From assembly GCF_024807615.1 (NCBI RefSeq), contig NZ_JANUCJ010000003.1:930001-994000 (forward strand): DNA of 64,000 nt, written 5' to 3'. This DNA comes from Tsukamurella ocularis (GTDB taxonomy: Bacteria > Actinomycetota > Actinomycetes > Mycobacteriales > Mycobacteriaceae). A program made the translations under genes and the position numbers. Shown here in pieces: positions 1-8,586 of the stretch. How positions within the stretch are numbered: position 1 is the first letter of the stretch; each line of letters starts with the position of its first letter. Under the pieces are notes generated by a model that did not search any database, had not been told where the DNA came from, and worked only from the letters and a program-made list of their open reading frames with translations.

Positions 1-241
1 TGTCGGTGTTCGCCTCATTCGCGGCGGGGCCGCGCCACGACACCAGGTGGGTGAGATCCGTCGTCGTCAGCGCGACGCCGAGCTCCTCGTCGACCTCGCG
101 GACCGCGCAGTCGATCGCGGCCTCCCCCGGCTCCAGCTTGCCGCCGGGCAGCATGAAGGCGTCGGTACCGCGTTTGCGCACCGTGAGCACCCGCCCGGCG
201 TCGTCCCGGAAACACACCGCAGCGACCGTCAGCACGTCCAT
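1..241 (-). CDS. NUDIX hydrolase (3' end beyond window)
   Basis: NUDIX enzymes hydrolyse nucleoside diphosphates linked to another moiety, usually for pool sanitation. The visible 80 residues begin MDVLTVAAVCFRDDAGRVLT and carry a complete NUDIX box: G-x5-E-x7-REV-D-EE-L-G-V starting at GKLEPGE near residue 35. The stretch RKRGTDAFMLPGG before the box is typical of MutT-like members. The gene is cut by the left window edge, so its C-terminal part and substrate class cannot be judged. The ATG at 241 lies 6 nt downstream of a TAGGGT -10 element (minus strand), so it is probably transcribed separately from sdaA, as a leaderless message. The substrate is unknown. Confidence 0.88.
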   Translation of the reverse strand, partial: MDVLTVAAVCFRDDAGRVLTVRKRGTDAFMLPGGKLEPGEAAIDCAVREVDEELGVALTTTDLTHLVSWRGPAANEANTD

Positions 242-247
242 GCCGCA

Positions 248-253
248 ACCCTA
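248..253 (-). promoter_or_regulatory. -10 element of NUDIX gene, leaderless start
   Basis: TAGGGT on the minus strand ends 6 nt before the ATG at 241. This spacing puts the transcription start at the start codon. Confidence 0.5.
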
Positions 254-279
254 GCGACGGCCACCGACAGGTTCTTCGC

Positions 280-1656
280 TCAGCACTCCGGCACGTTGAC
301 GGCGAGGCCGCCGAGGGAGGTCTCCTTGTACTTCGACAGCATGTCGGCGCCGGTCTGGCGCATGGTCTCGATGGCCTGATCCAGCGAGACGCGGTGCGTC
401 CCGTCACCGTGCAGGGCGATGCGGGCGGCGTTGACGGCCTTCACGGAGGCGATGGCGTTGCGCTCGATGCACGGGATCTGCACGAGGCCGCCGATCGGGT
501 CGCAGGTCAGGCCCAGGTTGTGCTCGATGCCGATCTCGGCGGCGTTCTCCACCTGCGGGGGCGTCGCGCCCATGACCTGCGCCAGCGCACCTGCCGCCAT
601 GGAGCAGGCGGAGCCGACCTCGCCCTGGCAGCCCACCTCGGCACCGGAGATGGAGGCGCGCCGCTTGTACAGCACCGCGATCGCCGCAGCGGTCAACAGG
701 TAGTCGCACACGACCTGCTCCCGGCGCGCGGCCAACGACGAGCGGAACTTCAGCGCGTAGTACAGCACCGACGGAACGATCCCGGCCGCGCCGTTGGTGG
801 GCGCGGTGACGATCCGGCCGCCGCAGGCGTTCTCCTCGTTGACGGCCATGGCCGCGACGTTGAGCCAGTCCATGGCGTCGGCCCCGTCGGAGTCGACGAG
901 CCTGCGGTACAGCCCCGGCGCGCGCCGCTTGACCCCGAGCCCACCGGGCAGCATGCCCTCTGCGTGGAAGCCCCGCTCGATGCAGGCCTCCATCACCTCC
1001 CAGATGTGCAGCAGTCCGGCGCGCACCTCGCGTTCCGCCACGTCCGACGGTCCGCCGTGCAGCGCGATCTCGTTCTCCAGCATCAGCTGCGGGACGGTGC
1101 GGCCGGTGCGCGGGCAGGTCTCGAGCAGAGCGGCGGCGGTGTCGAAGTCGTGCGGCACCCCGGGCGATCCGGCGAGTGGATTCACGGTGTCTGCGCCGGA
1201 CTCGCGCTCGACGAAGCCGCCGCCGACGGAGTAGTAGACCGCCTCGTGCTCAGCCCCGTCGGCGAGCACCGCCCGGAACCGGATGCCATTGGTGTGCCTC
1301 GGCAGCACGGTGAGCGGGTGCAGCACGATCTCCTCGGCGCACAGCGGCACCTCCTCGCGCCCGCCGAAGCTGATCCGGCGGGCGGCCTCGATCTCTGCGC
1401 CACGCTTCTCGACGTAGTCCGGGTCCACGGTCTCGGGGCGGTTGCCCTCGAGTCCCAGCAGCACGGCGGCGAAGGTCCCGTGCCCGCGCCCGGTGGCCGC
1501 GAGCGAGCCGTACAGATCGACGTGGACGGCGCGCACCGTCGACGGGGCGGATCGCAGCTCGTCGGCGAAGTCCGCGCCCGCCCGCATGGGGCCCACGGTG
1601 TGGGAACTCGACGGGCCGATGCCCACCGAGAACAGGTCGAACACACTGATCGTCAC
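280..1656 (-). CDS. sdaA: L-serine ammonia-lyase (single-chain, iron-sulfur)
   Basis: Converts L-serine to pyruvate and ammonia in the cytoplasm using a [4Fe-4S] cluster. The 458-residue chain has the family N-terminus ([19 protein letters not shown]) in the beta domain and the catalytic alpha domain after about residue 170. The cluster cysteines are Cys343 (GCQGEVGS), Cys385 and Cys396 ([12 protein letters not shown]). The protein ends in Cys458 (VPEC), which matches the length and C-terminal cysteine of the Legionella enzyme, where that tail residue reaches into the active site as a fourth ligand. The start is a GTG giving MTISVFDLF, as in mycobacterial SdaA; a TAGGGT -10 lies 6 nt upstream. 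It is divergent from the cyclase gene with only 31 bp between them. Confidence 0.96.
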   Translation of the reverse strand: MTISVFDLFSVGIGPSSSHTVGPMRAGADFADELRSAPSTVRAVHVDLYGSLAATGRGHGTFAAVLLGLEGNRPETVDPDYVEKRGAEIEAARRISFGGREEVPLCAEEIVLHPLTVLPRHTNGIRFRAVLADGAEHEAVYYSVGGGFVERESGADTVNPLAGSPGVPHDFDTAAALLETCPRTGRTVPQLMLENEIALHGGPSDVAEREVRAGLLHIWEVMEACIERGFHAEGMLPGGLGVKRRAPGLYRRLVDSDGADAMDWLNVAAMAVNEENACGGRIVTAPTNGAAGIVPSVLYYALKFRSSLAARREQVVCDYLLTAAAIAVLYKRRASISGAEVGCQGEVGSACSMAAGALAQVMGATPPQVENAAEIGIEHNLGLTCDPIGGLVQIPCIERNAIASVKAVNAARIALHGDGTHRVSLDQAIETMRQTGADMLSKYKETSLGGLAVNVPEC

Positions 1657-1662
1657 CCTTCC

Positions 1663-1681
1663 ACCCTATGCCCCATACAGT
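1663..1681. promoter_or_regulatory. Overlapping divergent -10 elements (sdaA / cyclase)
   Basis: Within the 31-bp gap, TAGGGT (minus strand, 1668-1663) ends 6 nt before the sdaA GTG and TACAGT (plus strand, 1676-1681) ends 6 nt before the cyclase ATG. Both predict leaderless transcripts. The two promoters must overlap, since their -35 regions fall inside the opposite genes. Confidence 0.55.
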
Positions 1682-1687
1682 GGACAC

Positions 1688-2692
1688 ATGGGCGACGCCG
1701 AAGATCTGGACATCGACGGTCTGCTCCTCCCGGGCGAACGCAAGTACACCTTCCGTGAGCTCGCCGAGCAGGGCGGCATCGACGTGGAGGACCTTCGTGT
1801 CTGGTGGACCTCCGCCGGCTTCGCGGACCTGCGCGACGACGACCAGAAGGCCTTCACCCGGGACGACGTCGCGATCGTCAAGGACCTCGGCGACCTGTTC
1901 TCCTCCGACGTCGTCGAGGGTGAGGCGGTGGTGCCCGGCGCGCAGTCGCTCGGCCAGGCGATGTACCGGCTCGCCGAATGGCAGGCCGGCATCGTCAAGA
2001 ACTACCTCGACAACGCGCACGACGCGGGCGTGAAGGATCCGTCGGCCGGCGTGGCGCAGGTCATCGACAAGATGGAGAACCTGCAGTCGCACGTGTGGCG
2101 GCGGCACCTGTCCACGGCGACGCAGCGGCTCGTGACCTTGGAGGAGGCGGACGCGCTGACCGCGCGAATGGCGGTGGGCTTCGCCGACATGGTCGGCTAC
2201 ACCCGGCTGAGCCGCGGGCTCGCCGTCGAGGAGCTCAACACGTTGGTCTCGACGTTCGAATCGCGGATGCAGGTGGTGATCTACGGCGGTGGTGGGCACA
2301 TCATCAAGGGGGTCGGCGACGAAGTCATGTTCGCAGCCGACGACCCGTCAGCCGCCGCGCGCATCGCGCTGGAGCTCCAGACCCCGCACGAGTACCCCGA
2401 GCTCGACGCGATCGAGATCGAGTTCCCCCAGCTGCGCGTGGGCCTCGCGTACGGCGAGGTATTGCAACGCTACGGCGACCTATTCGGCAGCGTGGTCAAC
2501 CTGGCCGCCCGTCTCACCAGCGCAGCCCGACCCGGCACCGTGCTCATCGACGACAATTTCACCCAGGTCATCGCCGACGATCCGGACCTCGCCACCCGCA
2601 GCCTGCGCGCCTACCGCGCCCGCGGCTTCCGGGCCGTGCACCCGCACCTGCTGCGCTACAGCAAGGACGCCGTCGCGACGATGGAGGCCTAG
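1688..2692 (+). CDS. Class III adenylate cyclase with N-terminal regulatory domain
   Basis: Makes cAMP from ATP. In this 334-residue protein residues 1-150 form an all-helical regulatory region like that of mycobacterial Rv1264/Rv2212-type cyclases, and residues 160-330 form the catalytic domain. Visible catalytic residues are the metal-binding Asp167 (GFADMVGYT) and Asp211 (GVGDEVMF), the adenine-selecting Lys207 (IIKGVGDE) and Asp264 (YGDLFG), and the transition-state Asn271 and Arg275 (VNLAARL). All are present, so an active adenylate rather than guanylate cyclase is expected. No membrane segment is seen, so it is probably soluble. The ATG at 1688 follows a TACAGT -10 by 6 nt; an upstream in-frame extension would run into sdaA. 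Confidence 0.92.
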   Translation: MGDAEDLDIDGLLLPGERKYTFRELAEQGGIDVEDLRVWWTSAGFADLRDDDQKAFTRDDVAIVKDLGDLFSSDVVEGEAVVPGAQSLGQAMYRLAEWQAGIVKNYLDNAHDAGVKDPSAGVAQVIDKMENLQSHVWRRHLSTATQRLVTLEEADALTARMAVGFADMVGYTRLSRGLAVEELNTLVSTFESRMQVVIYGGGGHIIKGVGDEVMFAADDPSAAARIALELQTPHEYPELDAIEIEFPQLRVGLAYGEVLQRYGDLFGSVVNLAARLTSAARPGTVLIDDNFTQVIADDPDLATRSLRAYRARGFRAVHPHLLRYSKDAVATMEA

Positions 2693-2753
2693 ACGGCCGA
2701 GGCCGCGACCCAGGCCGAAGCGGACGAGCAGGCGCCCGGAAAGACGAAGTGGC

Positions 2754-3071
2754 TCAGGCGGCGGCGAGCGCCACCGGGCGCGGGCGCGCGCCGAGCAGCT
2801 CGCGGTGCACGCCGCCGACGAACTCGATCAGCGAGCCGCCGAGCGCATCGCAGACGCTGCCGAGGACCTCCGACGAGGCCTCCTTGCGCCCGCGCTCGAC
2901 CTCGGAGAGGTACTGCGTGGAGACGCCGGCGTCGCGCGCGACCTCGGCCAGCGTGCGCCCCTGGCGGGTGCGCTCCTGCCGCAGCACGCGACCGAACACC
3001 TCGCGCAGCAGCGGGGGGCGCTCGGCCTCGGCCGAGTCGTGCGTCTCGATGCTCGTCACCCCACTCGTCAT
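2754..3071 (-). CDS. XRE-family regulator, ClgR-like
   Basis: A 105-residue DNA-binding protein with one helix-turn-helix at about residues 22-80 ([20 protein letters not shown], then [21 protein letters not shown]). This core closely resembles ClgR (Rv2745c), the activator of clpP and other proteostasis genes in actinobacteria. The C-terminus is VALAAA, similar to the short Ala-rich tails that ClpXP recognises; ClgR itself is a ClpP substrate. The neighbourhood differs from that of M. tuberculosis clgR, so it may be a paralogue. A TAGGCT -10 lies 7 nt before the ATG (leaderless). It is convergent with the cyclase gene; the 61 bp between them shows nothing recognisable. Confidence 0.8.
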   Translation of the reverse strand: MTSGVTSIETHDSAEAERPPLLREVFGRVLRQERTRQGRTLAEVARDAGVSTQYLSEVERGRKEASSEVLGSVCDALGGSLIEFVGGVHRELLGARPRPVALAAA

Positions 3072-3078
3072 ACGTCCG

Positions 3079-3084
3079 AGCCTA
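3079..3084 (-). promoter_or_regulatory. -10 element of ClgR-like gene
   Basis: TAGGCT on the minus strand, 7 nt upstream of the ATG at 3071. It lies just outside the 3' end of the MFS gene, which ends at 3082, so the promoter overlaps that coding region. Confidence 0.45.
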
Positions 3085-4482
3085 TCCGACGGTGCGCTCG
3101 CCGGGCGGAGCGTTCACGGTCGGCGAAACCGGCGCGTCGTCGTGCGCCCCCGCGTCGGCGGCGAGCGCCGGCCCCTCCCCGTCGGAATCCTCGTCGAGGT
3201 CGTCGGCGTCGTCGTCGCGCAGCGGGTGCTCCAGCTCGTCCTGCGGCATCCGCGCGGCGAGGATGGCGACCACGGCGAGCGGGATCGGGATCAGCGCGGC
3301 CAGGGCGAAGGTGGCGGTGAGGCCGATCGCCTGGCTCACCGGGCCCGCCAGCGCGAAGGACAGCGGCATGAAGACCAGCGAGACGAAGAAGTCCAGGCTG
3401 GAGACGCGCCCCAGCAGCCGCCGCGGCACCCGGCGCTGCAGCAGGGTCCCCCAGATCACCACCGGCGCCTCGAACAGCACGCCCAGCATGAAGCCGGCGA
3501 TCACCATGGGCCAGACGCTCTCGGCCATGCCGAAGACCAGCATCGGCAGCGAGGCGACGCCCCAGATGCCCATCATCACCGTGAGGTAGCGGCGGGGCAT
3601 CCGCCGGGCCGCCATGAACAGCGCGCCGGCCACGCCGCCGAAGCCGTACGCGGCCAGGATCATCGAGTGCTCGCTCGCGGCGCCGTGCGCCTGGTCCTTG
3701 ATCGCGAAGGGCAGCAGCACGTCGATCGGGCCGACGGTGACCAGCACCATCAGGCTCGCGAAGAGCAGGGTCGCGAGCAGCCAGGGAGTCCGCCGCACGT
3801 ACTGGATTCCCTCCCAGAGCTCGTGCAGCGGCGAGCCGGGCTCCTCGTCGGCCGAGGCCTCGTCGGCCTGCGGCACCCGGATGCGGACCACCCAGAGCGC
3901 GGCGAGCAGGCAGATCGCTCCGGCGACCAGCAGCGCGGAACCGGGATCGGCGACGGCGATGATCCACGCCGCGACCGCCGGGCCGACGGCCATCGCAGCG
4001 GCGGGGCGGATCGCGGACTCGTAGCCGTTGACGGCCAACAGCTCGTTCGCGGGCACGAGTCGGGGCACCAGCGCGGAGTAGGCGGGGAAATAGAAACCCG
4101 AGACCAGGCCGAGCGCGAGAGATCCGGCCATGAGGATCGGCACGGTGATGGCGCCGACGACGATCATCGCGCCGACGCCTCCGATGACCGCGACCTTGAG
4201 CAGTTCCAGGACGAACAGGATGCGCTGCTGCGACACCCGGTCCGCGAGGACGCCGCCGGCCAGGGTGGAGACGAGCAGGCCGATGGAGGCGGCACCCGAG
4301 ACCAGCGAGACGCTGGTGGCGGAGCCGCCCATGTCGATCACCTGCCACACCACGGAGACCAGCCACATGCCGTCGGTGGTCAGCGCGCAGAGCAGGGTGA
4401 CGAAGAGGAGGCGGTAGTCCCGGCGCAGCAGCGGCCGCAGCATGCGGGGCACGCGGCTGCGGGGGCTGGGGTCGGTATGCAC
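3082..4482 (-). CDS. MFS transporter, MFS_3/Tap-like efflux family
   Basis: A 466-residue inner-membrane transporter of about 12 helices. It opens [20 protein letters not shown] and carries the loop 2-3 signature [14 protein letters not shown]. The overall pattern fits the MFS_3 family, which includes EntS-like siderophore exporters and the mycobacterial drug pump Tap. The last 50 residues are a charged cytoplasmic tail rich in Asp/Glu ([16 protein letters not shown]). Substrate unknown. The GTG start at 4482 is uncertain; an ATG 13 codons in ([13 protein letters not shown]) would also preserve the first helix. It lies 86 bp from a divergent second MFS gene and just upstream of the ClgR-like gene on the same strand. 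Confidence 0.85.
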   Translation of the reverse strand: MHTDPSPRSRVPRMLRPLLRRDYRLLFVTLLCALTTDGMWLVSVVWQVIDMGGSATSVSLVSGAASIGLLVSTLAGGVLADRVSQQRILFVLELLKVAVIGGVGAMIVVGAITVPILMAGSLALGLVSGFYFPAYSALVPRLVPANELLAVNGYESAIRPAAAMAVGPAVAAWIIAVADPGSALLVAGAICLLAALWVVRIRVPQADEASADEEPGSPLHELWEGIQYVRRTPWLLATLLFASLMVLVTVGPIDVLLPFAIKDQAHGAASEHSMILAAYGFGGVAGALFMAARRMPRRYLTVMMGIWGVASLPMLVFGMAESVWPMVIAGFMLGVLFEAPVVIWGTLLQRRVPRRLLGRVSSLDFFVSLVFMPLSFALAGPVSQAIGLTATFALAALIPIPLAVVAILAARMPQDELEHPLRDDDADDLDEDSDGEGPALAADAGAHDDAPVSPTVNAPPGERTVG

Positions 4483-4530
4483 CTTTCCACGATGCCGCTC
4501 CGGGCCTTTGCGATCAACCGGTTTTCTCGA

Positions 4531-4558
4531 TTGACCTCAACCATGGTCGACGTATTAG
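4531..4558 (+). promoter_or_regulatory. Promoter of second MFS gene
   Basis: A -35 TTGACC (4531-4536) and -10 TATTAG (4553-4558) are separated by 16 bp in the divergent gap. The predicted start falls about 4 nt before the ATG at 4569. Confidence 0.45.
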
Positions 4559-4568
4559 CGTCCGAGCA

Positions 4569-5927
4569 ATGACCATTGATGGGCGCGTGCGGACCGTCTC
4601 CGATCGGAGTCGGCTCCGCTGGTTCCTGATCGGGTCGGTCGCGCTGATCTCCTTCTCCGCCTTCGAGTCTCTGGCGGTGGGCACCGTGCTGCCGCGCGCC
4701 GCGGAGGAGTTCGGCGCCACCGCCGAGTACTCCGTGGCCTTCGGCGCCGCCTTCGCCGCGATGATCGTCGCGATCGCCTGGGTGGGGCCGTGGGTGGACC
4801 GCAGCGGCGTGAAGCCTCCGCTGATCGCGGGCGCCCTCCTGTTCGCGGCGGGGCTGGTGATCGTCGGCGCCGCGCCGGGCATGAGCGTGCTCGCGCTGGG
4901 CCGCGGCGTGCAGGGCCTGGGCTCCGGCTTGATCAGCGTGGTGCTCTACGCGATGGTCGGGCGCCTGGTGCCGCCGGAGGGCCGGCCGCGGGTCTTCGCC
5001 GCCTATTCGACGGCGTGGGTGGTCCCGTCACTCATCGGCCCGGCCATCGCGGGCCTCGCGGCCGACACAGTGGGCTGGCGCTGGGTGTTCCTCGGGCTCG
5101 CGGGGCCGTCCCTGCTCGCCCTGGTGGCAACGCTGAGGGCCACCGTCGGCCTCGACGAATCGCCCTACCGAAACGACGATCCGCCGGACCGCACGCTGCT
5201 GCTGGCCGCGCTGGCGGCCGGCGCGGGCACGGCGGTGGCGCAGTTCGCGGCCCCGAAGGGCGGCGCGGTCTTCCTCGCGGTCGCGGCGGCCGGGCTCGCG
5301 GTCGGGCTGGTCGCCACCCGGCGGATGCTCCCCGCAGGCACGCTGACGGCGCGGCCCGGCATCCCGCGCCTCATGCTCGCGAACCTGCTCATGGCCGGCG
5401 CCTTCTTCGCGGCGGAGATCTACGTGCCGCTGTACCTGGTGCACATCGACCGGCTCTCCCCCTTCGCGGCGGGATCGGTGATGACGGGCGCCGCCCTGCT
5501 GTGGGCGCTGGCCTCGCAGGTCCAGGCACGCATTCCGGCGACGGGGCCGGTGCGCGACCGGCTGCCGCTGATCGGGTCGAGCCTGCTCGTGCTCGCACTC
5601 GTCGCGGTCGCGGCGTCCTTCGCGTTCGACGCCCCGTGGCCGGTGATCTTCGCGACCTGGGCCGTCGGCGGTTTCGGCATGGGCCTGACCTATCCGACGC
5701 TGTCGATCCTCATGCTCGCGCGCAGCGCCGACGACGAGCAGGGCACGAACTCCAGCGCGCTCAAGCTCTCCGATGCCGTGGGCACCGCGCTCGCGATCGC
5801 CTGCGCCGGTGCGGTCTTCGCCCAGGTGCTCGCCTGGGGCCACACCGGCTTCGCCGTCACCCTGCTGGTGCCGCTGGCTTCCGGCCTCGCGATGGTCGCG
5901 GTCGCCTCGCGGCTCACGGCCGACTAG
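4569..5927 (+). CDS. MFS transporter, drug-exporter type
   Basis: A 452-residue integral membrane protein with 12-14 predicted helices. The first helix LIGSVALISFSAFESLAVGT is followed by VLPRAAEEFG. The loop GPWVDRSGVKP corresponds to motif A and LALGRGVQGLGSG to motif B of proton antiporters. The second half, including YPTLSILMLARSADDEQGTN, resembles DHA-type multidrug exporters. No substrate can be assigned. The ATG at 4569 follows a plausible promoter. Its 3' end overlaps the convergent LysR gene by 14 bp (5914-5927), so the two transcripts run into each other. Confidence 0.85.
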   Translation: MTIDGRVRTVSDRSRLRWFLIGSVALISFSAFESLAVGTVLPRAAEEFGATAEYSVAFGAAFAAMIVAIAWVGPWVDRSGVKPPLIAGALLFAAGLVIVGAAPGMSVLALGRGVQGLGSGLISVVLYAMVGRLVPPEGRPRVFAAYSTAWVVPSLIGPAIAGLAADTVGWRWVFLGLAGPSLLALVATLRATVGLDESPYRNDDPPDRTLLLAALAAGAGTAVAQFAAPKGGAVFLAVAAAGLAVGLVATRRMLPAGTLTARPGIPRLMLANLLMAGAFFAAEIYVPLYLVHIDRLSPFAAGSVMTGAALLWALASQVQARIPATGPVRDRLPLIGSSLLVLALVAVAASFAFDAPWPVIFATWAVGGFGMGLTYPTLSILMLARSADDEQGTNSSALKLSDAVGTALAIACAGAVFAQVLAWGHTGFAVTLLVPLASGLAMVAVASRLTAD

Positions 5928-6819
5928 CAGTGGCGGCGGCCTCGCGGAGCAGGTACATGGCCCTGCGCACCACGGGGTTCCGGCACTCGGAGTCCTTGAC
6001 GTAGGCGACGATGGTACGCCGCGGCGCGGGGTTGCAGACGTCGACGGCGACGGTGCCGGGCGGCAGTTCGGTGGCGCCGAGGCGGGGCAGGACGGTGACG
6101 CCGACGCCCCGCGCGACGAACCTCAGCGCCGACGGGTAGTCGGTGGTCTCGACAACGAACCTCGGAGCGAATCCCGCTGCGGCGCACGCATCGAGCACGG
6201 CCTGACGGCACGCGCCGCGCCGCACGTCGTTGTCGATCCAGCGCTCGTGCTCGAGCTCGGCCATGTCCACCAACTCGCGGTCCGCGAATTCGTGGCCCGC
6301 GGGCACGACGGCGACGTAGGACTCCACCACGAGGTCCTCGTGCGAGAAACCCTGCACCGCGGTGGTCTGCCCGTGCTCCTGCCGCACCGCGACGGCGAGA
6401 TCCGGCCGGCGGGCGGCGATCTCGGTGACCTCGTCCTCGATGCGCAGGCGCAGCCGGGTGTCGGGGAACTCGGCGCTGAGGGTCTGCACGACCGACGGCA
6501 TCCAGTGCGTGCCCGCGGTGGCGAACACGTTCATGGTGATCCGGTTCGCCTTGCCGGCCCGCAGGTCGTCGACGGTGGCGCCGAGGTCGTTGAGGCTGCT
6601 GAGCACCCCGTCGGCCTCGGTGGCCAGGACCCGCCCCGCGGGGGTCAGCTCCACGCCCCGTCCGACCCGTTCCAGCAGCTTGAGCCCCGTCTCCCGCTGC
6701 AGGGCGGCGACGTGCTGCGAGACGGCCGACGGCGTGTAGCCGAGGCTGGCCGCGGCTGCGGCCACGGAGCCCGTGGCCGCCACGGAGCGGAAGATCATGA
6801 GCCGGTGTGCGTCGAGCAT
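5914..6819 (-). CDS. LysR-family transcriptional regulator
   Basis: A 301-residue LysR regulator. Residues 1-60 form the winged helix (LMIFRSVAATGSVAAAAASL, then SAVSQHVAALQRETGLKLLE) and residues 90-295 the effector-binding fold. It lies divergent to the EamA exporter and probably controls it. I place the start at 6819 (MLDAHRLMIF) because TGGAGGG sits about 6 nt upstream. An in-frame ATG at 6831 would overlap the palindrome CATTCAGTCCTACTGAATG, which looks like the operator. The inducer is unknown, most likely a small molecule exported by the neighbour. Confidence 0.88.
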   Translation of the reverse strand: MLDAHRLMIFRSVAATGSVAAAAASLGYTPSAVSQHVAALQRETGLKLLERVGRGVELTPAGRVLATEADGVLSSLNDLGATVDDLRAGKANRITMNVFATAGTHWMPSVVQTLSAEFPDTRLRLRIEDEVTEIAARRPDLAVAVRQEHGQTTAVQGFSHEDLVVESYVAVVPAGHEFADRELVDMAELEHERWIDNDVRRGACRQAVLDACAAAGFAPRFVVETTDYPSALRFVARGVGVTVLPRLGATELPPGTVAVDVCNPAPRRTIVAYVKDSECRNPVVRRAMYLLREAAATASRP

Positions 6820-6828
6820 GGCGCCCTC

Positions 6829-6847
6829 CATTCAGTCCTACTGAATG
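6829..6847. promoter_or_regulatory. Perfect palindrome, candidate LysR operator
   Basis: CATTCAGT-CCT-ACTGAATG has 8-bp perfect arms with a 3-bp spacer, located in the LysR/EamA divergent gap. It contains the T-N11-A pattern typical of LysR boxes. Confidence 0.6.
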
Positions 6848-6901
6848 ATAATGCAGAAATATGCGCTTGTGCTTACTCCGGGGCGGTCGCAGAGTGAACG
6901 C

Positions 6902-7858
6902 ATGACGAAACGACTCCCCGCCCTGACCCTCGTGGCCGTGATGTTCGCGTGGGCCTCGGCCTTCGTGGTGATCCGCGGGATCGGCCCGCACGTCTCCCCC
7001 GTCGCCATGGCGGAGGGCCGCCTGCTGGTGGGCGCCGCGGTCCTCGGCGTGATCTGGGGGATGAACGCCCTGTACAACGGCGGCGCCCGACTGCCCCGTG
7101 GGCGGACGCTCGCGCTCACCATCGGGTACGGCGCACTGTGGTTCGCGCTCTACACCGTGCTGGTCAACGCGGCGGAGCAGCACCTCGACGCCGGCACCAC
7201 GGCGCTGCTGGTGAACATCGCGCCGATCATCGTCGCGGTGCTCGCCGGCTCCTTCCTGCAGGAGGGCTTCCCGCCGCTGCTGGTGGTGGGCATTGCGATC
7301 AGCTTCGCCGGGGCCGCGGTCATCGCCTTCACCGGCGACGGCCGGCGCGACGGTGCCGGCGTCGCCCTGGCGGTCGCGGCCGCCCTGCTCTACGGCATCA
7401 GCGTGGTGGCCCAGAAACTGGTGCTGCGCACCGTCGACCCGCTCACCGCGACCGCGCTGGGCGCGGGCGTCGGCGCCATCGTACTGCTGCCCTGGGCGCC
7501 CCGGCTCTTCGACGAGCTCGCGGCCGCGCCGATGTCGAGCACCCTCGGCGTGATCTACCTGGGCCTGGTTCCCACGGCGCTCGCCTTCCTGCTCTGGGCC
7601 TACGCGCTGGCCCACACCCCTGCCGGGGTGACGGCCTCGTCGTCCTACGCGGTACCGGGCCTGTCGATACTGCTGAGCTGGGCCTTCCTGTCGGAGACGC
7701 CCACCGCGTGGGGCCTGCTGGGCGGCGTCCTGTGCCTCGTCGGCGTCGCGGTCTCCAGGGTCAGCCCGCGACGTCCCGGAGCAGGACCGACGGCCACTCC
7801 TGCACGTCCTGCGGAGTCCGAGCGATCGACAGCGTCGCCCGCGGGAGCGTCCTGCTGA
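6902..7858 (+). CDS. EamA-family (DMT) small-molecule exporter
   Basis: A 318-residue membrane protein with two EamA repeats of five helices each, roughly residues 6-130 and 150-285. Typical features are AFVVIRGIGPHVSPVAMAEG in the first repeat and SSYAVPGLSILLSWAFLSE near the end. Such exporters move amino acids, purines or other metabolites. The ATG at 6902 (MTKRLPALTL) was chosen over an in-frame ATG 57 nt upstream that overlaps the operator palindrome. After the last helix there is a roughly 30-residue Arg/Ala/Pro tail whose coding sequence overlaps the convergent hydrolase gene by 98 bp. Probably regulated by the adjacent LysR protein. Confidence 0.85.
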   Translation: MTKRLPALTLVAVMFAWASAFVVIRGIGPHVSPVAMAEGRLLVGAAVLGVIWGMNALYNGGARLPRGRTLALTIGYGALWFALYTVLVNAAEQHLDAGTTALLVNIAPIIVAVLAGSFLQEGFPPLLVVGIAISFAGAAVIAFTGDGRRDGAGVALAVAAALLYGISVVAQKLVLRTVDPLTATALGAGVGAIVLLPWAPRLFDELAAAPMSSTLGVIYLGLVPTALAFLLWAYALAHTPAGVTASSSYAVPGLSILLSWAFLSETPTAWGLLGGVLCLVGVAVSRVSPRRPGAGPTATPARPAESERSTASPAGASC

Positions 7859-8534
7859 GCTCCTCGGCCGTCGACAGTGGGTGCGACGGATCGTCGATCC
7901 AGGCCAGGACGGTGACCGGCACGTCGATGCGGGCGATCTCCCCGAGCGCGGGGAGATCGCTCGCCGCGGCGCCCCGGAAGAGCGAGGGCAGGAGCGCCTC
8001 GGGGACGTCGGGTCGCGTCGGCGGGTGTTCGACGGTGGCGGGCGGCGCGACCGCCCCCTCGCCCGCGGCGAGGAACTCCTCCAGCCCGCGCTCCTCGATC
8101 AGCGTTGCGGCGGCGCGGTACTCGGCGGCCTTGGCGACGCGCGTCGCCCACGCGGTGGGCGGCACCATGAGCGTGAGCCCGCTGAACCTCTCCGGTTCGC
8201 GCACCGCGGCGTGCAGCAGCGTGCCGGTCCCCATCGACGGGCCGACTCCGTGCACCTGCTCCCCGGGGAACCAGTGGTCCAGGAGCCGCAGCAGATCGTC
8301 GGCGAGGTTCGGCCAGCGATAGTCGTCCGGAACCGCGCGGCCCGTGGAGAAGCCGTGCCCGCGCGCGTCGTAGCGCAGCAGGCGCGTGCCGTTGAGGCCG
8401 CGGCCGAGGTCCAGATCCAGCACCCGGTCCCGAGCGCGACTGGACGTGAGGCCGTGCAGCTGCACGACGGGGCGGCCGTGCTCGTCGCTGTACTCGGCGG
8501 CGAGCCGCGCCCCGGGGACGTCGAAGCTGGTCAT
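7761..8534 (-). CDS. Alpha/beta hydrolase
   Basis: A 257-residue alpha/beta hydrolase. LHGLTSSRARD supplies the oxyanion region, RYDARGHGFS follows strand 4, and the nucleophile elbow is GVGPSMGTG (G-P-S-M-G). A late Asp occurs in VTVLAWIDDPSHPLS, and the His is plausibly the one at SHPLS. Substrate unknown; esterase or lactonase roles are possible. The ATG at 8534 (MTSFDVPGARL) was chosen because AGAAGG lies 5 nt upstream; the upstream in-frame region has no such site. It is divergent from the condensation-GNAT gene with a 52-bp gap, and its last 98 bp overlap the EamA gene. Confidence 0.82.
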   Translation of the reverse strand: MTSFDVPGARLAAEYSDEHGRPVVQLHGLTSSRARDRVLDLDLGRGLNGTRLLRYDARGHGFSTGRAVPDDYRWPNLADDLLRLLDHWFPGEQVHGVGPSMGTGTLLHAAVREPERFSGLTLMVPPTAWATRVAKAAEYRAAATLIEERGLEEFLAAGEGAVAPPATVEHPPTRPDVPEALLPSLFRGAAASDLPALGEIARIDVPVTVLAWIDDPSHPLSTAEELSRTLPRATLSIARTPQDVQEWPSVLLRDVAG

Positions 8535-8573
8535 CCGGCCTTCTCTCGCCGCGCAAAGGGGTCGTAGGAGGGC

Positions 8574-8579
8574 TAGGGT
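8574..8579 (+). promoter_or_regulatory. -10 element of condensation-GNAT gene
   Basis: TAGGGT ends 7 nt before the ATG at 8587, predicting a leaderless transcript. Confidence 0.45.
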
Positions 8580-8586
8580 ACCGCCC

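Noticed and set aside
1978-4572. 864-residue open frame on the plus strand
   Set aside because: GC-rich shadow of the cyclase, ClgR-like and MFS genes; Arg/His/Gly-rich composition without family motifs.
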